Part shown: piece after piece, positions 28,401-43,400 of the stretch
How the letters are laid out: every line of letters begins with the position of its first letter
Numbering within the stretch: position 1 is the stretch's first letter
Source: Balanoglossus misakiensis
Lineage: Eukaryota; Hemichordata
Assembly (NCBI GenBank): GCA_040954595.2
Contig: CM082586.2
Location: forward strand, 6,386,001-6,450,000
Direction: 5' to 3'
Length of the DNA: 64,000 bases
Translations under genes and position numbers: made by a program
Notes under the pieces: generated by a model
What the model was told of the DNA's origin: nothing
Databases searched by the model: none
What the model saw: the letters and a program-made list of their open reading frames with translations, nothing else

Positions 28401-31400
28401 GTCGGCTGGTCGGATGAAAGCAATTGCACGACCTGTGCACCGGGATGGGCTGGTGAAACCTGCACGATCAACACTGACCCTGGCGGTGATTATCAGACCA
28501 AAATCTGCAGCGCATTCGGTCAGGGCCACTTCAACATATTTGACGGAGCACGGTTTGATTTCAAAGAGATCGGGGAGTATTACTTGGCCAAGACTATCGA
28601 CAGCACATTTGCCGTTCAAATTAGAGTTCTACCATGCTACAATGATTCGGCATGCATAAGTGCAGCAGCCGTAATTTTCAACGATGAGACCATGATTGTC
28701 AGAGCTGGTTATACCACATCCAGCAGACTGCTCCTGTGGTCGGACGGACAGCGAATTGACTACGACGCCAAAACACACAGAACTAGCGAGTTTGTCTTTG
28801 ATCATATCTCGACCGACGAATACATCATACGACTCACAGCAGTCGAGTTTCAGGTCAACATTCGAGTTGTTGACAGGCACATCAGCCTGACAACAAAGAT
28901 GGTGAAAGACTTGTGTTTGGATTTTGCTAGTGTGTGTGGATCGTGCGATGGCAACATCACAAACGACGTCACTGACATCGAGGAGGCCATATACACCGGT
29001 GTTTGGGACGTGGACCCAGAGGACAGCCTGTTTGGACCCATATTCAACGGAGACGATTACAACGAACAGCCATATCCCACTGGTGCTGGCTATTGCATGC
29101 TCTTGGATGGAAGCTACATGGCCTCTGACATTGTGAGTGGAGTATTCGATGGGAACGATGATGTAACGGTAGAATTTTTAGTGAAAGCTGGGCAGAGTGG
29201 GGTGATCTTCTCCTACAGTTCCCAGACAGCAATTACTCTCATCACTGAGGGTACAGTGAAGGTTTTCATCGACTCCATCACTTTTGATACTGGACTCCTC
29301 CTGGAAATGGATTACTGGAATCACGTTGCCATTGTGTGGAAGCGACACATTGGGCAAGTCTACATCTATATCATTAGCGCAGATGGTACTGTGAACTACT
29401 ACACATTCCATACCTCTGTGGTCGTATTCGGTGTCGATGGCACCATCAGCTTTGGAGCGTGGCAACCGTCACTTGATGAGACAGTCACTAAGCCAACAGA
29501 GCTCGTGTTCATAGGAGAGATTGATGAAGTCAGGATTTGGAGGAGAGCGCTGACATCGCTTGAAGTTGAACAGAGTTGGCACTTGAATATCTTACCAGGA
29601 GCTGCAGGACTTGCGTCACTGTGGAAGTTTAATGAAGGCCAGGGAGACGTGATCTACGATTTGGTGGGAAGTGCTCATTTTACATTGATAAAGCAGAGCT
29701 GGCACATAAGCTATCCCAGGTGGAGGTTCTCATATGCTCCAATCAGTCTCCTGGAAGTGAAGTACACCTATGTTTTCACCAGTACCGATCAAGAACTGTC
29801 CATCTACGACCATTGCACGGAAGTCATTAGAACATCTGACATAGCCAGCGAGTGCAGTGACCTCAGCTCAAACACATTTGACTTCTACTTCAAGGCTTGC
29901 CAGTTTGATATGGGATGGTCCGGAGGCTACTATGGCTCCTTCGCAGTGACCACTTCCCTGTCAGATTACTGTTACGTGGCACTCAATCCAGCAGAATGGC
30001 CGGCAAAGACGATGTGCAATGATTTCCCGGGGATACCATTCCCGATATGGTCCGGCACCACATGTGACACAGTATGTTACTTTCCGGGATCCAGTGCTTC
30101 GGAAGATGGTGCCTGTATCTGTGCTGCTGGATACTGGGGTGATGAGTGCGATTCTGTCTGCAGAGGAGGAACAGTCAGCCCCTGTGGAAACCATGGCTCC
30201 TGCAAGACGGGCACTGGCGACTGTGAATGCGAGGACAACTGGCAGGGAAATGCCGAGTGCTCAGCTTGTACCACAGACTGGCAAGGCAGCGACTGCTCAC
30301 TATCTCTGACCCCATTCGACCCTGCCGACACCATACGTCACTGCTACGTCTCCAGCAGTGGGTTCTTCACGCTGTTTGATGGAGCGAGCGTGGCGTTCCG
30401 AGAGAGTGGAGAATACCTGATGTACAGGGAGGAAGCTGGGGGTGTACAAGTCAATCTCCTGCAAACAGCGTGCAATAACCAAGAGGTCTGCACGGTATCA
30501 GTGGCTGTCAAAACCGACGACTTTGTCTTTGTGATCGATGCCTCAACACAGGAGGAATACGAACCGACAGTCTGGCTGAACGGTGACATCATCAACCCTG
30601 GAAAAGATCTCCAGATTTCATCCGACTACCAGCTGATCAGGAAGTCACTTGAAATATTTGAAATTAGCGGGCCTAATGGCTTCCTGCTGAAACTTTTCAT
30701 GGGAGGCGTGTACTTCAATGTCTACTTTGACGTCTCCACATCCAAATGTGGACTGTCAACTGGAATATGTGGGCCCTGCGAGAAACAGGAAGGTGCGTGC
30801 GATGATGGCGACGATCTGTGTTGGATGAAACATCTCGGACTTGCAGAGTTCTCTAGACGCTATACAATCCACCACCAGCTCATCTACCAGTACTGCGCCA
30901 GTTGGAATGTCAACACCACATATACGATTTTCCCAGAGAGTTTCCGGGATGTCACTGCCGGCTACGGATTACGCTTCAACAACTCCGGCTTGATATCCCT
31001 TCCGATTCCGGGGTATCTTCTCGAGTCTGAACATTTGACTTTGCAGTTTTACACCAAGATCACTGTGACTGCTGGAACCTTGCTCTCGTACACCCGACAG
31101 TCTACCTTTTCAATATCTATCGCAAATCAAAGGTTCTGCCTGCATTTTGGAAGCACGGTGATTGAAACAGACATAGTGGTGGAGATCAACATCTGGATAC
31201 AGATATCTATAGTGTACTACACGTCTATAGGACGCATAGAATTCTTCTGTATTGATCCTACTGGAACAGTCTACTACAGATACTACCATATAGGCATTGG
31301 CGTCTTCATACCTGAAGGCTCGATAGGCCTGGGGACCTGGCAGCTTCCTCCAGATGGTACAGGACAGGGACCACCTGGATACTTTGTTGGTGATATTGAT

Positions 31401-34400
31401 GGCCTTGTGATATGGAAGAAACGACTAAGAACTGTGGATGTCGTCAGCAGCTGGAGGAAGACACTGAGCAGATACGAAGCCGACCTCTCAAATCTGTGGA
31501 ATTTCGACCGTGGGTATGGCACTGTTGCCTACGACTTGGTCTCCCTCATAGACTTCACCTTCCCAACTTCGGTCAGCGTGCCGGGTTGGTGTTTGTCTGG
31601 AGCTGGACTCACAACGATTACAACTCGGAGATCGTACACAACCGTGGTGAAGTTCAGCGATCCGTCTTTGGAAAGTGAGGCCCACGCAGCCTGCCACAGT
31701 TTAATATTCAGTGGCACCATGCATACGCAGTGCGGAAGTCTGACAGCAACTGCGTCTTATTACTTCGTGCTGTGCCTGACAGATGTCGCAATGTCTGGCA
31801 ACCTGAACCAGAGCATGGACGCTGTTTTGTCCTTTTCTGCACAGTGCGAGAAAGTCCTGAACCTTCCCTCGCCGCCTTCGCAAGACCTCTGCAACGACTT
31901 CCCGGACCGGCACTTCCCGATCTACGGCGGCGACAACTGCCAGAAGAAGTGTTACTTCGGCGTCTTCACGGACGGAGTGTGCACGTGCCACAGGGGCTAC
32001 TGGGGAGACGAGTGCGATAAGGTCTGCCCTGGTGGAGGACCGCAGAACCCCTGCAATGGACACGGGGTGTGCGTCTCACAGACCGGGCAGTGTGACTGTG
32101 ACGACAGGTGGGACGGAGACAGCCTCTGTGGGTCCTGCACGGATGGATGGACAGGAGGAGACTGCTCAATCCTGGTGCCTGTGCTGCCTGAAAATCACCC
32201 ACTCCTCTGTACAGCCAGGTCAGGATCCTTCATCAACTTCGATGACCGAGCATTTGACTTCAAGGAACCGGATGTTATCCAGTTAATCAAAGCAGAAGGA
32301 GTTGAAGTACAGGTAAGCCATACAAGCCATCCACCAACTTTTAAAATGTTGTGAAACATTTTTATTTGCACGACTTCTTACCCATTGTTTTGAATTTGGA
32401 GACTAGCCCAAACTGAATGTTGCATGTTGTTTAAGTTCTGTTCCTGTCTTTCCTGCAGATAAAGCAAACAGTCTGTCGAGATGATGACATTTGCATCGAT
32501 GCAGTCGGAATACTGTTCTTTGAAGATGTTGTAACAATCCACCACAATGGAGAAGGAAAATCTACCTCCTATTTGAATTATGACAAGTCTACCTTTTACA
32601 ACTCCCGCCAGATTGAGACTGATGGCGGGTGTTCGCTGATGGTTGTCATGTACTCCCCGAGCTTCTACATGATGACCATACCTGAAATTGGACTCGTCCT
32701 CCAAGTCTCTGTCATGTCGTCTCGCATGGTTGTCAACTTTGAGATATCCTCGGATTTCTGCTGTAGCAGCGACTTTCTGGGAATCTGCGGCCCGTGCGAA
32801 TTCTGCTCGGGCATCACAACACCTCCGTTGTGCAGCAGCAGCACCCAACGTAAACGCCGAGCAGTGGATGACAACGTGGCCAGCAACTCCACAGAACCTG
32901 TACCCATTGTGATTGAAGACGACGACAACAACGAGGAAATTCACGAGAAATGCGAGATGGCCATCGTCAACCCTGGAATGTTCAGAGAAGACAATGAAAC
33001 CGGTTTCAATCCGAACATCGAGTCCGGAGCGGGGCATTGCGTTTTCCTGGATCACACCCATCTGGGCGCCGACAATGTAAATTTCATCCTGGGAACATAC
33101 ACAACAGTCGAGTTCCTCGTCAAAGCCTGTAATCCAAACACTTGCGGTGGAACGATCCTGTCCTACAGCGGATCGAGTACCTTCTTCATCACAAATGAAT
33201 TCGGCCCACTGACACTCCACTTTGGCGACTACAACTACACAACAGACATTCATCTAGATGTTGATGTATGGAACCAGATTTCACTGGTGTGGGACCACGC
33301 AGCGAGCGTTCTCAACCTGTATGTCTTCGACCAGTATGGAACGGTACGCAGACAGGTGATTCACTTCAGCGGAGATATATTCCTTCCTGGTGGTACGTTC
33401 TACATTGGAAACTGGCAAGCCTCTCCGGATGGCACCGGCTTTCAACCGTCTGGAACATTTGTCGGATACATCGATGAACTGAGAATTTGGGAAAGGTAAG
33501 TTATCACATGGTTCATAATATGTTCTTTGATATCAAATGACGTCAGACGCGCTCAGGCGGCAGTTACGTTCGCATTCAAATTTCCAGATGACGGGCAACT
33601 TCTTAATATTGCAACTGTAAACTGTATCATCTGATTTGTTTCCTTTAGAATCTTTGACAACTTTGAAATACAACAGAACTGGAATATCAGTGTGCAACCA
33701 GGGGCACCAGACCTGACAGCAATCTGGAAATTCAATGACGGAGAAGGTAAGTGTACATGTACCATATAATAAAACAAATTAATCTAATTTAAGCCAATGT
33801 CAAGTATGAAATTTCATGCAAATAAAATTCATCATGATAGCTATTTGTTTCTCACTTCATTATAGCCATGTGTTTCCCAGCTTATCTTAACTGTTCATTA
33901 TTTTTCACTCTTAACAGGTGATATCCTGTATGATTCTGTGTCGAATATTCCGTTATACCTGAGAGCTTCACCAGCATCATCAGCAACCCCTGAAATATGG
34001 TACTCTGATGCCCCAGTACCTCTTCCACGATCTATCACTGGTGGCTCTAGCTCATCATCAACACCAGTGGATCCTAATCACTGGGCAATAGACTACTGCT
34101 ACAGTTTATTCTTTACGGGACCTTTGTACAGGTAAAATAAATTTTGAGTTCGTGTAATTACTTCAATGACATTTCATACAAATTTGTTGATTTAAATTAT
34201 TATTCTCGTTTTTAATTTTTTGAATTCTAAAACAATGTGGTAAACAGTTAGCAATTACATTAAAGTAACACTAACAGACGGAGTGTCTAGTGATACTGGT
34301 AGTCTGGTACCCATCAGAAAAAAATCTCAGGGAATTGTGTACGTGATCCATGTGTATGTGATCCATTCTCCAACAATGGTGATTCCTGCTGTTTCTATAA

Positions 34401-37400
34401 TTAGAATAAATGTCAAAGTCTGATTTCTGTTTTTGCAGCAATTACTATATAGCTCTTTGTTTGTCTCACCTCTTATGTCACAACCTGCTCATATAGGGAG
34501 CAACTATTTAATTTGCAAAAGGGAATTAACTAACATTGATTTTGCTTTTCCTTCTACAGTGACTGTGCCTCACTTGGTGACAGTTTGATCACCAGCTACT
34601 ATGATACATGTGTTGCCGATGTGATTAGCTCAAACAGCACAGAAGATGCCATGGAGATGGTGTTGGACCTGTCAGCGTACTGCCGAATGATTCTTGATCT
34701 ACCCCACTCTCCTGCCCAGCCGCTCTGCAATGCGTTTGGCGACCAGGACTTCCCTGGTTGGATCGGCGAAGATTGCTCAATCCCTTGTGAGTTCGGCGCC
34801 GGTGACCCCGCTGATCCCAGCTCCTGCGTTTGTCTGAACGGCTTCTGGGGTGCTGCGTGCAACCAGACGTGCCCGGGTGGTGTCGAGAGCCCGTGCAATG
34901 TCGTCGGACGATGTCTCGCGGAAACCGGGCTGTGCGAGTGCCCGGACAACTGGCAAGGCAACGAGAACTGCACTGAATGCTCACCGGGCTGGTACGGTCA
35001 AGACTGTTCCTTCAATAGCATTTACACAGCTGTGGACATCCAGCCGACCACCCGAGTGGCGAGTGTGCTCAGCCTCTCCCAGCTGACGACGTTCAGCGGA
35101 GCCACCTTGGTGCACTACTCTGTTGGCGAGTTCTACTTCCTGCGGGTGCTTGACTACCAATTGGTGGTGCAGGTCAAATTCGTCAGATGCTACGGCTCGT
35201 ATTCCTGCGTCAAATACCTGGGCGTCAGATTCGGTGATTACACCCATGGATTCGTAGAGCTGACATTCAGAAGTCCCACAACTACCGGTGGCTGCCCGAG
35301 GACAATAATTAACGGAGAGGAGACAGTGATCGACACCCGACTTGAGTTTGGTTTATCTGGTTACGTCATTGAAAGGCTCTCGTACGATGAGATCAGAGTT
35401 CTTGGACCCAGCAACTTTAGGCTGTTGGTACGAACATCCGGCATGTACCTCATCATTAACACTGATGTCCTGGATACATTCTGCAACATAGCTGTGGGAG
35501 CTTTGGTCGGTAACTGCTGCAGTAATCTGACTGAGGCAGCTGGCATATCCCTGGAACAGCCTGAGAATGAACCCCTTGACTTGTGCAACAGTAACTATCC
35601 CGTACAAGAACCATCACCGATGCTTGGCACTCCTTACGAATTCGCAGATGGTGCACATAACGACAGCTGCATAGATGATCCCAATGAGGACATGTCCCAA
35701 GATGACGTGAATCTGTACATGAACCACTGGAGAGTCGACCACTGCGACTCCGTGATTGACTACCCGAGCGACGAGGCGGCGCTTCAGACAACTGCCGGCT
35801 ACTGCTTGAGATTCCGTTACACATCCATAAGTCCGGAAACGTATACCTTCTTAACCATGACTGTGGACGTCACCATAGAGATGCGAGTCCGATGCACAAA
35901 CCCACAGCGCCACTGCGGGGCGGTGTTCTCGTACACCAACAAACACACGTTTGCCCTCATCATCGAGGAAGTGCTCATCATCTCGCACGACGGCGCTGCC
36001 TACTACACAACTCTGCAGATTGAGGTCGGAAAGTGGAACAAGATTGTGCTCGTGTACAACGACAAGGCAGAAAAACTCAACGTCTACTGCTTCACGGCTA
36101 AAGGCCTGATCAAACGCCAGGAAATTTCAATCAAGTTGACCATTCACGATGCACCCGGCTCGTTCGCCATCGGACAGTGGCAGCCCCAACCCGATTCGCT
36201 GTCCCAGATCCCCATCCCACACTTCGATGGCGACATAGATGAGTTCAGAATCTGGGACACGGTATTTGACCCGGTGGCAGTTCAAGAAATGTGGAACAGC
36301 AAGTTGCCACCTGGCACGCAACATCTGCACCACTATTGGCCGATGGATGACGAGGAAGGTGACGTGAGCAGAGATGCCATAGACCTGACAGATCTGATGC
36401 TGCCAAATGATCCTTGGCCTAGACCGGAATGGCAGCCATCTGATATAGCACTCCCTGACTATGTGCTACCAGGCCCATTTGACTTGACCTTTGATGATGA
36501 AGATTTGGAGAACGCAGCCCACGTGGAATGCAGTCTCCTGATTCGCTCCACTCCGCTCGCAGATGATTGCAAAGACCTGGGGAAAGCAGTGTTCGATTCC
36601 TATTTCACAGCGTGCCTGAGGGCTATAGCTTCCACCAGAAATATCACCTTGGCATATGAAGTGGCGTTCACCTTCTCCGATGTGTGTCAGTCCGCTCTGA
36701 ATCTGACCTACTGGCCAGCTCACCCGTACTGCGCGGATGTGCCTAACATGCGTAGAGGAACTCAGTGCAAGGACGACTGTGTGTTCGGTTACAAGACGTC
36801 TGCTGGCGAGTGCATATGCTACCCTGGCTTCCATGGAGAAGAGTGCACTGGCGTCTGTCCTGGCAACTCCCTCCATCCCTGCAGCGACCACGGACTATGT
36901 GAAGGCAACTACTGTGTGTGTGACATCAACTGGAGGGGAAGTGATGACTGTGGCGTGTGTGGCATTGACTGGCTGGGAAACGACTGCACCCTGGCTGTGT
37001 ATATACTGCAGTATAATGTCTACATCCAGCGCACCTACTTCATTGCAAGTGTTTCCACGTACACAAGATACATCGGTTTTGACGGGGTCAGTTTCTATCT
37101 CGGCAACGTGGGAGAGTTTTACCTTCTGAAACTCAGCATCGGTGTCCACATTCAAGTACGACAGGTGCCATGCTATTACAGTTCGACATGTTTGAATTCG
37201 ATCGCTCTGAAAATTGCAACCACAACTGTGATCATTCAAGCACCATCTGATACCAATGAAAGACCTGGACTGTGGATTAACGGACGAACAATGGCACTCA
37301 ACGAAGAAAAAACATACATCACTGGCACAAATTGGTTCATCATCACGATCTCTGACTATGAGTGGGAAGTTCACAGCTCAGAAACCAATGCTTTGGTCCT

Positions 37401-40400
37401 CTTCATCAGATTTATAGGTATACACATGCAAGTCAGTGTCAACGCTCCAAAAACCATGTGTGAAACATCATCAGGCCTTCTTGGCAACTGCAACAATCTG
37501 CCAAATGATGACATCTTTCCAATGAACAGCACTATACCACTGAATGATACATCTCAAGATTATCTGGACAAAGGCTTGGCTGAGTGGTGGAGAGTACCTG
37601 AAGAAGACAGCCTCTTTGTAATTGACACAGATGTCTACTTTGATGTGGAATTGACTGGAGGCGTGTACATGTTGTATTTTGACAGCACAAGTGTAATGAC
37701 CAAGCCACTGACATACGCTTTTGCAGAGACGCTACTGAACACTGATATCACTATTGAATTCCTTGTGAGACCAATGCTGACGGGTGGTGTCATGTTATCC
37801 TATGGCTTGGAGTACACGTTCGCAATCACCAATGATGTCACCATAAAGATATACCATGGTCTCCAAGTCTTTGATACAAACGTAGCCAACGTCATCGGCG
37901 AATGGAATCACATAGCTATTATCGTGTACAGCCATAAGAAGACCTTGGAATTCATACACAAAGAACCTGGTGGACGGGTGAGCAGACAAAGCTTTTTGAT
38001 TGAAACAAGTGAGCTACTACAGGCAGGCGGTGTCTTGTCGCTCGGACACTGGCAAGCAGCACCGCAAATGGGAGTGGGGTTCGTCAATGCCACGTTCGTC
38101 GGCGAGCTGGACGAGTTGAGGATCTGGAACCGCTCTGTCACTCCGGCATTCCTGGAGCAATCGACCAAACTCAACGTACAGGTTAAAGACCACCCGACGG
38201 AGCTATCGGGACTGTACAAGTTCAATTCCGGAGAAGGCTCGCTGGGAAAGGACCTGCAGAATATGAACGACCTGCTGCTCCCAGGTGGATCCTGGAAGAA
38301 GCCCATTTGGAAACCATCAGATGTGGACATACCGCTCGTAATTGACAAGCCGTTTGCGACAGACTTCAGTAATGACACCTTTGAATCACTCGCAGTATCA
38401 GTCTGTGTAGCTGTGAACGGATCTTTGGGAATTGCCGGACACTGTGGCGATGTTTCGCAGGCTGTGGTGGACTTCTACTATATGACCTGCCTGACAATGG
38501 TAACAACAACTGGCAGCATAGAGGTTGCGTTCGACGTTTTGGCAACATTCAGTGATTACTGTGAATTGCTTGAGGATTTAGACTACTCCCCACTGAAGAC
38601 GATCTGCAGTGGACTTCTCCAATACAGCCCACCACAGTGGTTTATCCAGTTCTGTTCCATGTGTACATTCGGACTGCCAGTGGATGAGAACACCTGTCTT
38701 TGCCCGTCTGGCTACTGGGGCAGTGACTGCTCTAATGTTTGCCCGGGTGGGCAATCAACACCATGCCACCATCACGGAGACTGTGATACATCAGGGTTGT
38801 GCAGCTGTGTAGTCAACTGGAATGGTGATACTGAATGTGGTCTGTGCGCAACCAGCTGGACTGGTGGTGACTGCAGCATCGTCATCGGTGATCTCCAACC
38901 ATCAACGCCCTCAGTGACCTATCTGTATGGTGGGGTCACTGTACGTGGAAAGGTCGCCACCATCGGTGGAATCTCATTGTACATCTCAAATCCTGGTTGG
39001 TTCAACATTATCGCTTATCTCCACCAGAGTATTTCTGTCAGTGTCCGGTATTCCACCTGCGTTCAGCATAGTGATTTCACCCTTGGGTTCGACACAGTGG
39101 TAATCCATCATGGCTCGACTGAATTGGTCATCAGGGCATCACTGTACTCACGAACTGTATATGAACCCTACTTCTGGCTAAACAAGAAGCTTATTCTAAT
39201 CGACCATGAGAAAATCATCAATCAAGACTTCCACATCCTACGCATTGGTATTGACCGTTTCCAGATCACCATGAATAGTCTGGGCCTGACGTTGTACATC
39301 ACAGGCTACTACCAGCATTTAGAGATCAACCTTGGAGTTCCGAAATCTGTCTGCAGTTCTGGAGAGTTCTCAGGACTCTTAATGAGTTGCCAGACAATAG
39401 AAGATCTAGAAGACCAGTATTGTGACTCTGCCGTGAGCAATAGCACAACTGACTGCAGGAACAACATAACCCAAGCAGTGATTGACGACTTCACGGATGA
39501 CTTCAGAGAATCGGGACCAAACTACAGCGGCTATGAAAGTTACCATCAGATCCTACCACTGACAGGGGCCGGGTTTGCTCTGCACTTCAGGGACAGCCTG
39601 GTTATCAGTTCTCCCTTCACACTTCCCCGTGCAAGGTTCACTCTTGAACTGCTGGTCCGAATTGAAGTCAGCAGTGGAACCATCCTGTCTTTTGCATCAG
39701 ATGTCATACTGGCGTTATTCGTCAAAGATACAATGATATACATTCAGTATGGTGCAGATATATTCTCCACAGATCTGACCTTAGAACTCGGGTACTGGAA
39801 TCAGATCAGCCTGCAGTGGATCGAAGTGACCGGAATACTGGAAATCTACTGTTTTGATACCCGTGGTAACGGAAGAGTCAGAGCAGTCAGGCTTGACAGC
39901 TCAGCTTTCCTCGCTGAAGGTACGTTAGCGCTGGGACAGTGGTATGCTGTTAATGATAAGACACAGTCTGCTCTCCCTGACTCAGCCTTTAGTGGTGTGA
40001 TTGATGAGCTCCGCATCTGGGACAGGGATCCCAATCCTTCCCTGATAACCGGCACCTGGATGGACAACGTCTTGGAGGATGCGGAAGACTTGGCGCACTT
40101 GTGGAAAATGAACGATGGCGACGGGGAGACCGTGAGAGACAACAGGAATGGAAGTGATCTGCAGATGCCGAAATGGAATGCGCCAAAGTGGCGACTGCCA
40201 GAGATGAATATGACAATGCCATTGGATCCTCCCTTGACAAACCCAGTGTTTGTGGACAAAGACTTACAATACGATGCTGAAGTGAAATGTAACCGTATGT
40301 TCTTCACTGGACACCTGTACGTTACATGTCTACCCCTTGGTCTTGCAGTGATCGACTCATACTATCTGCAGTGCCTAAGCGATGTAGCATACTACAGACA

Positions 40401-43400
40401 TATAGATGCCTCACTAGAAGCAGTAGTGGCCCTGTCGGACGTGTGCTACTATCAACTTGGCTTGAACCCAGACCTCAAGGCATGGCCTGCCAAAGACCTC
40501 TGCAACGAGTTCCCATCAAGGAATGACTTCCCCTTCTGGATTGGCGCTGACTGCGACGTGCTGTGTGTCTTTGGAAGGAGAGACGTGAAAGACAGAGAAG
40601 TCTGCATCTGCGAGTATGGTTACTGGGGACCAGCCTGTGAAGACCCTTGCTCTGGTGGCATTATATCACCGTGCAACAACCACGGGACCTGTGAGGCTGC
40701 AGACGGTTCGTGCAGTTGTGAACTCCACTGGCAGAGAGAAGACCAGGGTCCCGGATATGCCTGTTCCGAGTGTGCACTGGGATGGGCCGGCACAGATTGC
40801 GCCATCAGCTATCTGGACACGTCCGAGTCACACGGCATTTCCATCATCTTCGGAGATATCCACCTCACCACCTTAGATGCAGGCAGCTACCAGTTCGATT
40901 CACCAGGAATATATCAACTTCTCTCGACATCGGTCACCACCATCCAGGCCCTGTTCCTGCCATGCAATGGTCAAACTGCCTGTCAGAAGATATCAGAAGT
41001 TGCCATCTTTACTGCTGAGAACGGAGTGTCTGTTATCACCGACACCTACTTCTCTGAGACGTTGACAATCTACAGACTTGTAAATGGAAAATGGGAAGAA
41101 ACAGAAGAAGGATTTTCAAGCAAAGAAACATCTGGCACGTTTTCAGTTCTGGTCTGGGACAATGTAGTGAATGTAACAACACCAGACAATATCAACATAG
41201 TACTTGTTGTGTACGCAGAAGTTCTCTCGTGCATCATAGAACTTCCAGACGAAGTGGCTTTTGAGCCACAGACAATGATTGGATCGTGGGACCATGATTG
41301 GATCAACGACCTAAATGTGGGCCTCGAACAGGAAGACACCCTGGTTCTGGTGAATGCGTCTTACTTTGTAACAGATGTTCTATCACAAGACTACGTAGAC
41401 AGCACACTGAGTGAACATTTCCATGTCGATTTCTCAGACAGAAGGCTGGAGAGCGACTTTGCCTACATTGGAGATTTGATAACCGGGTACATGCTACGGT
41501 TCTACAGCGACCACGTAACGGTGGGTGACATTGCATTCGTGAATCTGCACGAGTTCACTCTGGACATCTGGGTGAGAGTCAATCACGATAACTACAGAGC
41601 CACCCAAACCATCCTGGTTGTGGATGGAACAGAAGGCACCTTTGTCGTAAAATCTGTTGGTGGGGTCTTGACGATTGAATGGACAGTGGCAGATGGAACA
41701 AGCATCAATACTGGCGTGACAATAGAGGCTCAGGTATGGACACACATCGCAATCACCTGGCGATCTTATGACGGCAGACTAGCAGTGTATTGCTACACAG
41801 CGACAACCAAAGTGACACTCACGTATATCACCTACAACATTCACGTTGCCAATACTTACAGCATAGTCGGCGACCTCCATCTCGGACAGCTCATCACGTC
41901 ACGTGATACTAATCCACAAGAAAGCTTCCAGGGTGACCTTGATCTCATAAGAATATGGTCCTATTGCAAGCACATCGACACCATCCAAGCTGACAGAGGT
42001 CATTACAGCGAAGACTACAAAGCTGGCTTGCTGCTTCGCATGCCCCTTGAAGAAGGCTACGGCATGAATACATCAGCTGAGATCTTTGAAAAGGAGTTTG
42101 GTTACGATGAAGATGGAAATCCAATAGCAAACAGCAGCCACGTGTTGGGATATCTGGAGCCTCCCGATTCACCACCTACGTGGGTGCCGTCAGATTCACC
42201 CATAGACGTCACCCGCGACTACAGACCGCGCTTCCGAACCCCGCAAACCAGGGAAGGAGCGGAGAGCTTCTGCGAGGAGATGTTCTTCTCCGGCGCCTTC
42301 CAGGAGCACTGCGTAGATCTCACGAGCGCGCACCGGTTCTACTACGAAGCCTGCATGGCGGACATCGCCGCCACCGACGACGTGTCCAAGGGGAACTCGT
42401 CCGTCAACATGTTTGCCGTCCTGTGCCAGAAGACACTGGAACTTCCCGAGGAGAACTTCTGTGGCTTCCACAAGTACTGCCAAGAGATCCCAACGACACC
42501 GGATGCAGAGACCCCAGTCTGGGTCATCATTGTTATCATACTTGTCATTCTGATCATTATCATCCTATGTTGCATCTGCTGCATAATCGTGGTGTATAAG
42601 AAGAAGAAAAGCAAAAAACGCGACAGAACAGAAGAGAGGGAGATTATCCTGGACATGCATTACGGTGTACCCCTGACAGCGAGCCGTCCGTCACTTGATG
42701 ATTCCAACGTAAGCAGTGAAGTGATGTCACCAATTGAAATGAAGTCCTTCCAGTACATTGACGATCAACATGAAGTCAGTTCACCGATAGAAGCGTGGCA
42801 GCAGAAGAAAACGGGACAACAACTGCCAGGGAGGACACAGGAAACCAGTGAGGCCGCCAACGAGTACGTGAGTGACATGTTCAAGGAGACACAATTTGGC
42901 TTCAGTGGTGTCAATGATGAGATGAACAGATATATGGAAGAGGGTGCGGATGATTCTAGACCATCTACATCTGATGAGCTTGCAAGGAGGTCGGCAGTCA
43001 GTGCTAGTGGCATCAATGCGCTTCGTATGGCTGACGACTCGACTTGTGACTCTGTTCCGACAATCCCGAATCTTGAGTCTGGAGAGAAGAAACTAACGAG
43101 TAGTAGTGACGAGAATGGAAGAGGTACTCCCCGGCCGCGATCTGGTAGGCCTCACAGCGGTAGAGTGACTCCACTGCTCACTGACACCGATTCCCGCGAA
43201 TCACCGGTACCTTTGGCATGGTCGAAGGATCCCTCGCCATCTGAGGACACGCCGCCCGAACGAGAGCGAACGCCGACACCTCCCACCGTGCGCAAACGCT
43301 CCAAAGCCCAGGACGCCCTCAGAAAGCGATTGAGGGCCAAGAACCTGCCACCGCTGACGACAGAAAGGAAAAAAGGCAAAAGAAAGTATCGGAAGCACGG

